Part shown: piece after piece, positions 13,494-17,701 of the stretch
Numbering within the stretch: the stretch's first letter is position 1
Layout: every line of letters begins with the position of its first letter
Assembly: GCA_023664705.1 (NCBI GenBank)
Contig: JAMPFE010000042.1
Coordinates: 1-17,701, forward strand
Reading direction: 5' to 3'
DNA from: Lachnospiraceae bacterium
Lineage (GTDB): Bacteria > Bacillota > Clostridia > Oscillospirales > Ruminococcaceae
DNA: 17,701 nucleotides
Notes under the pieces: generated by a model
What the model saw: the letters and a program-made list of their open reading frames with translations, nothing else
Told to the model about the DNA's origin: nothing
The model's database searches: none
Made by a program: the position numbers and the translations under genes

Positions 13494-13951
13494 GTATTTT
13501 GGCATTTAATCCCATAATCACGGCGGCGCTTGTTTCCTGCGTCGCGGCTCAGCTTATAAAGGCGCTGGTTTATGCCGTTCGCAACCGAAAGTTTAAAATA
13601 AACAGGCTTTTCGGCGCGGGAGGTAATCCCTCATCGCACTCTGCTGTTACAGCTGCCGCCGCCGTAATGAGCTTGCGTATATGCGGAGCGGGGAGCAGCG
13701 AATTCGCGTTTGCGGTTTTGATCGCCGCTATCGTGATGTACGATACCTCGGGAATACGCTACAACGCGGGGCTTCACGCAAAGAGGATAAATCGTCTGCG
13801 GGAATTTATCGGCAGTCTGACCGAAAGGCTCTCCGCGAACAAAAACGCTCCCGGCGAGAAAAAGCTGAACGAAATGTTGGGCAGCCGACCTGTCGGCGTA
13901 TTTGCGGGAATGGCTTTGGGCGCGGCGATAGCGCTGATTTTGCCGATATAA
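13490..13951 (+). CDS. Divergent PAP2 family membrane protein (DUF212)
   Basis: A 153-aa membrane protein of the DUF212 family, related to YuiD of Bacillus and distantly to PAP2 acid phosphatases. Conserved blocks are NPIITAALVSCVAAQLIKAL (7-26), GGNPSSHSA (44-52; the family usually has GGMPSSHSA), IVMYDTSGIRYNAGLHAKRIN (81-101) and LNEMLGSRPVGVFAGMALGA (126-145). It probably has three to four membrane helices. A PAP2-like lipid or phospho-substrate role is suspected but unproven, and the second PAP2 histidine is not evident. Translation may depend on the overlapping 12-codon upstream ORF. It is followed by a 47-base gap to the MarR gene. Confidence 0.88.
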   Translation: MSILAFNPIITAALVSCVAAQLIKALVYAVRNRKFKINRLFGAGGNPSSHSAVTAAAAVMSLRICGAGSSEFAFAVLIAAIVMYDTSGIRYNAGLHAKRINRLREFIGSLTERLSANKNAPGEKKLNEMLGSRPVGVFAGMALGAAIALILPI

Positions 13952-13955
13952 CGAT

Positions 13956-13972
13956 TGAATCGGGTAAATTCA
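13956..13972. promoter_or_regulatory. Small inverted repeat before the MarR gene, operator candidate
   Basis: TGAAT (13956-13960) and ATTCA (13968-13972) flank a seven-base spacer, 27 bases ahead of the MarR start. MarR proteins often bind short palindromes at their own promoters. The arms are only five bases and no clear promoter was found, so this is weak. Confidence 0.25.
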
Positions 13973-13998
13973 TAAAATAACAAACAGGAGGATGTGCT

Positions 13999-14460
13999 AT
14001 GAACACTATCAGAAAACAAATGTTGGAGATCAGCCGATTGTCCGAGGAAAGCGACAAAATCTACCACGACATCGCGCAGGGCTACGGACTTTCCGACAGC
14101 ATATACTGGATATTGTATATCCTTTACAACTACGACGAGCCTATCTCGCAAATTGACCTTTGTAAGCTGTGGGCGTATTCCAAGCAAACTATCAACACAT
14201 CCGTCACCTCGATGATAAAAAGGGAATGGATCACGCTGGAGACGATACCGGGAACAAGAAACAGAAAGCGCATCGTATTGACGGAAGATGGGCGGCGGCT
14301 CTGCGAACGGGTGATAGGCGAAACAAGAAAAATCGAGGAAGCCGCGTTCTCAAGGATATCCGAGGAGGAACGGGAGCTGTTTATTTCCCTGTTCCGCCGA
14401 ACCAATCTGTATATGCGCGAGGAATACGATAAAATTCACATCGGGAACAGCAACAACTGA
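13999..14460 (+). CDS. MarR-family transcriptional regulator
   Basis: A 153-aa winged-helix protein. An N-terminal dimerisation helix (1-35) leads into YWILYILYNYDEPISQIDLCKLW, the recognition part AYSKQTINTSVTSMIKREWITLE (about 58-80) and the wing with ETIPGTRNRKRIVLTEDGRRL (80-100), then C-terminal dimerisation helices (105-150). This is the standard MarR layout and length. An AGGAGG site precedes the ATG. The MATE exporter gene begins 24 bases downstream with no terminator between. MarR members next to exporters generally repress them and let go on binding a drug or phenolic ligand, so control of the MATE gene is a reasonable inference. Confidence 0.93.
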   Translation: MNTIRKQMLEISRLSEESDKIYHDIAQGYGLSDSIYWILYILYNYDEPISQIDLCKLWAYSKQTINTSVTSMIKREWITLETIPGTRNRKRIVLTEDGRRLCERVIGETRKIEEAAFSRISEEERELFISLFRRTNLYMREEYDKIHIGNSNN

Positions 14461-14484
14461 AAAATATTTTGAGAGGAAATACGA

Positions 14485-15816
14485 ATGAAAATTCAGTTAT
14501 CCGACCATTTTGACTATAAGCGGCTTTTGCGCTTTGTAGCGCCGTCCATTATTATGATGGTATTTACGTCGATCTACGGCGTGGTGGACGGCCTGTTTGT
14601 TTCCAATGTTGTCGGAGACACTGCCTTTGCCGCTATCAATCTTATAATGCCTGTCAATACCATTCTCGGAGGAGTGGGCTTTATGCTGGGGACAGGCGGC
14701 AGTGCGCTGGTGGCAAAGCTGCTGGGAGAACAGCAGAACGAAAAGGCAAACCGTTATTTTACCATGATGATTTGGACATCGGTGATCGTCGGCTTGGCGC
14801 TTTCGGCGATCGGATTTTTCGCGATGCGTCCTGTCGCGATTTTGCTGAAAGCTACCGAGGGAATGCTCCCGTACTGCGTTACCTACGGCTCGGTCACTAT
14901 GCTGTTCAACGCTTCTTTTATGCTGCAGTATGCGTTTCAGGCGTTTCTTATCGCGGCTGAAAAGCCCAAGCTCGGGTTGTGGTCGACCGTTGCGGCGGGC
15001 ATGACCAATATGGTTTTTGACGCGCTGTTCATTGCCGTTTTCAATTGGGGAGTTGCCGGAGCGGCAGCGGCAACGGGGCTGAGCCAATGCGTCGGCGCCG
15101 TGATCCCGATGATTTTTTTCCTGCGTAAGAACGACAGCCCGCTGAGGCTTACAAAGACGAGGCTTGAGATAAAGCCTATTCTGAAGGCGTGCGGAAACGG
15201 CTCCTCCGAGATGGTCTCAAACGCGACCTCCGCTGTGATCGGCATCATATATAACCTTCAGCTCCTCAAATATGCGGGAGAAAACGGGGTCTCCTCCTAT
15301 GGCGTGCTTATGTATCTGCAATTTGCGTTCATGGCGATATTTATCGGTTATTCCATGGGCAGTGCGCCGATCATCAGCTATCACTACGGCGCGAAGAATT
15401 ACGAGGAGCTGAAAGGGCTGCTCAAAAAAAGCAATATACTGATGTTTCTCATAGGCGGGTTTATGGTCGCGGCGGCGCAGCTTCTCGCAGTGCCGCTGGC
15501 AAAGCTCTTTGTGGGTTACAGTCAGGAATTGTTTGCAATGACGGTACGCGCGCTGAGGATATCCACCGTGTCCTTTGTTATCGTCGGGTTTAATATTTTT
15601 GCGTCGGGATTTTTCACGGCGCTCAACGACGGCGGCGTGTCGGCGGCGATATCTTTCCTCAGAACCTTTATCTTTAAAATGGCGGCGATCCTCGTTCTTC
15701 CTCTGCTGTGGAAGCTCGACGGCATTTGGCTTGCCGATGTGACGGCGGAGATATTCGCTTTCGGGATTTCTTTGGCTTTCCTGTTTGCGAAGCGGAAGAA
15801 ATATCAATATATGTAG
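14485..15816 (+). CDS. MATE-family multidrug exporter (MepA-like)
   Basis: A 443-aa inner membrane transporter with 12 predicted helices in two MatE halves, which exports cationic or organic compounds using a sodium or proton gradient. Typical features: LRFVAPSIIMMVFTSIYGVVDGLFVSN (15-41) with the conserved 'P...m....vDg.fvs' pattern, LGTGGSALVAKLLGE (67-81), and a second-half GNGSSEMVSNATSAVIGIIYN (236-256), as in MepA-type MATE proteins. The length and helix pattern match an intact transporter. It has GAGAGGAA before the ATG and follows the MarR gene by 24 bases. Substrate cannot be inferred; drug efflux is the family default, though many gut relatives have unknown natural substrates. Confidence 0.94.
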   Translation: MKIQLSDHFDYKRLLRFVAPSIIMMVFTSIYGVVDGLFVSNVVGDTAFAAINLIMPVNTILGGVGFMLGTGGSALVAKLLGEQQNEKANRYFTMMIWTSVIVGLALSAIGFFAMRPVAILLKATEGMLPYCVTYGSVTMLFNASFMLQYAFQAFLIAAEKPKLGLWSTVAAGMTNMVFDALFIAVFNWGVAGAAAATGLSQCVGAVIPMIFFLRKNDSPLRLTKTRLEIKPILKACGNGSSEMVSNATSAVIGIIYNLQLLKYAGENGVSSYGVLMYLQFAFMAIFIGYSMGSAPIISYHYGAKNYEELKGLLKKSNILMFLIGGFMVAAAQLLAVPLAKLFVGYSQELFAMTVRALRISTVSFVIVGFNIFASGFFTALNDGGVSAAISFLRTFIFKMAAILVLPLLWKLDGIWLADVTAEIFAFGISLAFLFAKRKKYQYM

Positions 15817-15854
15817 TGTCGCAATAAAATCGGCGCTGCGGAAAAGGAGCGATT

Positions 15855-16436
15855 ATGAAAAACAGAATTTTCACTATTCCGAATATATTGTCGTTTTGTC
15901 GGATAATTCTGATACCGTTTATCGTGATCTCCTACTTGAACGGTAAAAACGTTCTTTCCGCCGCGTTGCTTTTGCTGTCCGCTGCAACGGATATGCTCGA
16001 CGGATTTATTGCACGGAAATTCGATATGATAAGCGATTGGGGAAAGGTCCTCGACCCCATTGCCGACAAGCTGACAATGGCGGCAATAATTGCGGCGTTT
16101 TGTTTCGGTACGGGGAAAATCAACGTTGCCATGCTTATTCTGTTTGGAAGCATCGTTATAAAAGAAACCGCTATGGGCGTTGAGGGAATCATGGTTTTGC
16201 GAATAACGAAGAAACCGTACAGCGCGTGTTGGTTTGGAAAAGCCGCTACCGTTCTGCTTTACGCCGCGACGCTCGCGCATATTGTATTCCCTGGAATGCC
16301 CGCGTTAGCCTCCTGCGCGGTAATATTGCTCTGCGAGATCGCCATTGCCGCGTCGCTGATATTGTATACGAGGATAAATGTTGCAAAAATACGAAAAACA
16401 AAGAATATGAAAAATAAGCTCAGGTTGAAATACTGA
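15855..16436 (+). CDS. CDP-alcohol phosphatidyltransferase (PgsA-like)
   Basis: An integral membrane enzyme (193 aa) that joins a CDP-diacylglycerol moiety to an alcohol acceptor; glycerol-3-phosphate gives phosphatidylglycerophosphate in PgsA, while other members use phosphatidylglycerol or inositol phosphate. The complete signature DxxDGxxARx8GxxxDxxxD is present: Asp46, Asp49-Gly50, Ala53-Arg54, Gly63, Asp67 and Asp71. FTIPNILSFCRIILIPFIV (6-24) is the usual N-terminal helix. About six membrane helices are predicted. Basic C-terminus (KIRKTKNMKNKLRLKY). Ribosome site AAAAGGAG. It is 38 bases after the MATE gene and probably co-transcribed. It may be an accessory paralogue; the acceptor is unresolved. 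Confidence 0.9.
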   Translation: MKNRIFTIPNILSFCRIILIPFIVISYLNGKNVLSAALLLLSAATDMLDGFIARKFDMISDWGKVLDPIADKLTMAAIIAAFCFGTGKINVAMLILFGSIVIKETAMGVEGIMVLRITKKPYSACWFGKAATVLLYAATLAHIVFPGMPALASCAVILLCEIAIAASLILYTRINVAKIRKTKNMKNKLRLKY

Positions 16437-16473
16437 TCCGATCGGGCGATAATGACAAAAAGAAAGGAAACTT

Positions 16474-17526
16474 ATGCCGAACGACATTCTAAACGCGGGT
16501 AAATTAACACCCGAACTTCTCCGCGAGCAGTTCCTTGAAAACGACTTCACCATAATGCCCGATGCTCTCCCCGAAAGCATGAACGAGGACGAAGCGGAGT
16601 TATACAATAAGGTCATTGATTTTATTAACGGCGACTGGCAGGATTTCGCAAAGGAAATGGGTCTGAAACGCCCGCAGATGTGTTACTCCGAGGATTTTAT
16701 TCCCGAAGCTCTTCGGCTTCGCGTTTCGAGAATAGTAGCTAATGCTATCATCAAAATCGCGCGCGACGAAAATGTTCTAGACAATATAATCACAACGTTC
16801 ATACTGCCGCAAACGTTTGCTCCCCTCACGGATTTGATTGAAGAGATTGATAAAACGGGGCTTGCGGGCGATGATGCAAAAGAGCTTCTTGAAATTTTGA
16901 AAAATCCTGCGGAACTTGATGAAAGCCCCGTTGAAGATAAAACAGCGATTGATGATTTCGACTCAGATAATGTGTTTTTCGACGATGAAACAATCGAAGA
17001 ACTGCGCAAAGAATTCGGAAATGAAATTGCCGATAAAGCCCAAAATATAACTTTGAAATGCGACTTCGATGACTTGCTGAAACACATGGTAGAACTGCTT
17101 ATGAACACTATGGATGTGCAGAGCCTTATAGAATTTTCTCTTGCTAATCCCGTTGCCGAGGACTTCAATATCAAAAATCCGTTAAACTATGCCAAGAGAG
17201 ATTTTGAAAAATCGTTGTATCACACTCGGACAGCCAAAACGATTTCGCTTGATGAAATTATCGAGAATGTCGATTCGAGCGGCGGAGCGGAAATTCCCAA
17301 CGCGGTCGACATAGAAGCAGCCGGTATTGCCGCGCTTTCCGCAGAAGAATTTCTCAACACTCTTGATGCAACCGACAAGAAAATTGTCGATATGCTCGTA
17401 AAAAAATTTACGCAGACTGAAATCGCGGACGAGGTCGGTCTTTCGCAAAGCGCCGTATCAAGGCATTTGAAGAAAATAGCGGCGCTCGGAAAAGATTTTG
17501 AAAAAAATTTTTCAAACAACGCATAA
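16474..17526 (+). CDS. Sigma-70 region 4-like HTH protein, 350 aa
   Basis: The last 60 residues read like sigma region 4: LDATDKKIVDMLVKKFTQTE (from 297) followed by an HTH with recognition helix LSQSAVSRHLKKI (about 327-339), preceded by a linker with ISLDEII, which is common between sigma regions 3 and 4. I do not see a convincing region 2 in the first 230 residues, which are acidic and helical (EDKTAIDDFDSDNVFFDDE near 165). It may be a sigma-like regulator of a mobile element, or an anti-terminator-like protein. The gene is visibly more AT-rich, with many Asp/Glu/Lys/Asn codons, than genes at 3000-13000. It follows a 37-base gap after the phosphatidyltransferase gene, with AAAGGAAA as ribosome site. 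Confidence 0.8.
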   Translation: MPNDILNAGKLTPELLREQFLENDFTIMPDALPESMNEDEAELYNKVIDFINGDWQDFAKEMGLKRPQMCYSEDFIPEALRLRVSRIVANAIIKIARDENVLDNIITTFILPQTFAPLTDLIEEIDKTGLAGDDAKELLEILKNPAELDESPVEDKTAIDDFDSDNVFFDDETIEELRKEFGNEIADKAQNITLKCDFDDLLKHMVELLMNTMDVQSLIEFSLANPVAEDFNIKNPLNYAKRDFEKSLYHTRTAKTISLDEIIENVDSSGGAEIPNAVDIEAAGIAALSAEEFLNTLDATDKKIVDMLVKKFTQTEIADEVGLSQSAVSRHLKKIAALGKDFEKNFSNNA

Positions 17527-17534
17527 AAAGTCTT

Positions 17535-17568
17535 CCTTCGTGTCGTTAGTATATAGAGGACAAGATTT
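17535..17568 (+). promoter_or_regulatory. Unusual block after the sigma-like gene, possible target promoter
   Basis: The stretch contains CGTGTCGTTAGTATATAGAG (17539-17558), which is not a sigma-A promoter. It sits just after the sigma-like gene and before the hairpin and next gene. It may be a promoter read by the sigma-like protein, an inference without direct support. Confidence 0.25.
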
Positions 17569-17593
17569 CTCGTCGTTCTTCGGCGGGATTTTT
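17569..17593 (+). terminator. Intrinsic terminator or attenuator before the last gene
   Basis: CTCGTCG (17569-17575) pairs with CGGCGGG (17581-17587), allowing two wobbles, around TTCTT, followed by ATTTTTG. It lies 43 bases after the sigma-like stop and ahead of the next ribosome site. Confidence 0.7.
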
Positions 17594-17627
17594 GTTTACG
17601 GAAAATTTATTTTACAGGAGGAATTTA

Positions 17628-17701
17628 ATGGACGAAAGAAAAAGGTTGAAACTTATCAGCAGCGTGGAAATTATGAACACACCAATGAAAAAGCAGCGGT
17701 T
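17628..17701 (+). CDS. Start of an unidentified gene (cut by window edge)
   Basis: ATG at 17628 follows AGGAGG (17616-17621) at six bases, and the frame stays open to the window end. Visible residues are MDERKRLKLISSVEIMNTPM and then KKQR. The 'KLISSVEIMNTPMKKQR' opening is reminiscent of RepA-like AAA_25 ATPases from mobile elements, which often start with a 'lISa.elm....pp.r' segment. With only 24 residues seen, this is a guess. If right, it supports an integrated element starting near 16440. Confidence 0.65.
   Translation, partial: MDERKRLKLISSVEIMNTPMKKQR

Overview
The window looks like the chromosome of an anaerobic gut Clostridia species, probably Oscillospiraceae/Ruminococcaceae. The grounds are the darA-holB gene order of Firmicutes, an 8-Cys 2[4Fe-4S] ferredoxin, strong AGGAGG-type ribosome binding sites with occasional TTG and GTG starts, consensus sigma-A promoters, and a DUF4358/MBOAT/DHHW surface-acylation cassette. 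The taxon is inferred from gene content only. I saw no rRNA, tRNA, CRISPR array or transposase gene.

Layout. (1) 1-2201, minus strand: darA (c-di-AMP receptor) and holB (DNA polymerase III delta') overlap by ATGA. They are followed by a separately promoted 163-codon gene of unknown function and the first 37 codons of a further gene. A 160-bp palindromic MITE-like element lies between the darA promoter and the darA start. (2) 2275-2735: a monocistronic ferredoxin with promoter and terminator. (3) 2737-3061, minus strand: a consensus promoter reads into about 290 bp with hairpins but no credible gene. This is a candidate non-coding RNA and the main unexplained element here. (4) 3112-7057: thrS, a small lipoprotein, an SseB-domain protein and a membrane GT2 glycosyltransferase, in one apparent operon closed by a terminator. 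(5) 7118-8797: an XRE regulator followed by a FliB-family cysteine-cluster protein, then a terminator. (6) 8818-10047: an ECF sigma factor overlapping its probable membrane anti-sigma gene. (7) 10122-13363: DUF4358 lipoprotein, MBOAT O-acyltransferase and DHHW protein, likely acylating a surface polymer. (8) 13384-16436: a DUF212 (divergent PAP2) protein preceded by a 12-codon upstream ORF, then MarR regulator, MATE exporter and CDP-alcohol phosphatidyltransferase. (9) 16474-17701: a more AT-rich segment with a sigma-region-4-like protein, an unusual intergenic block with a terminator, and the start of another gene. It may be the edge of an integrated element.

Most genes form short co-directional operons separated by well-formed intrinsic terminators, each followed closely by the next promoter. 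The segment from 7100 to the right end is accessory in character (regulators, surface modification, drug export), while 1-7000 is mainly housekeeping.
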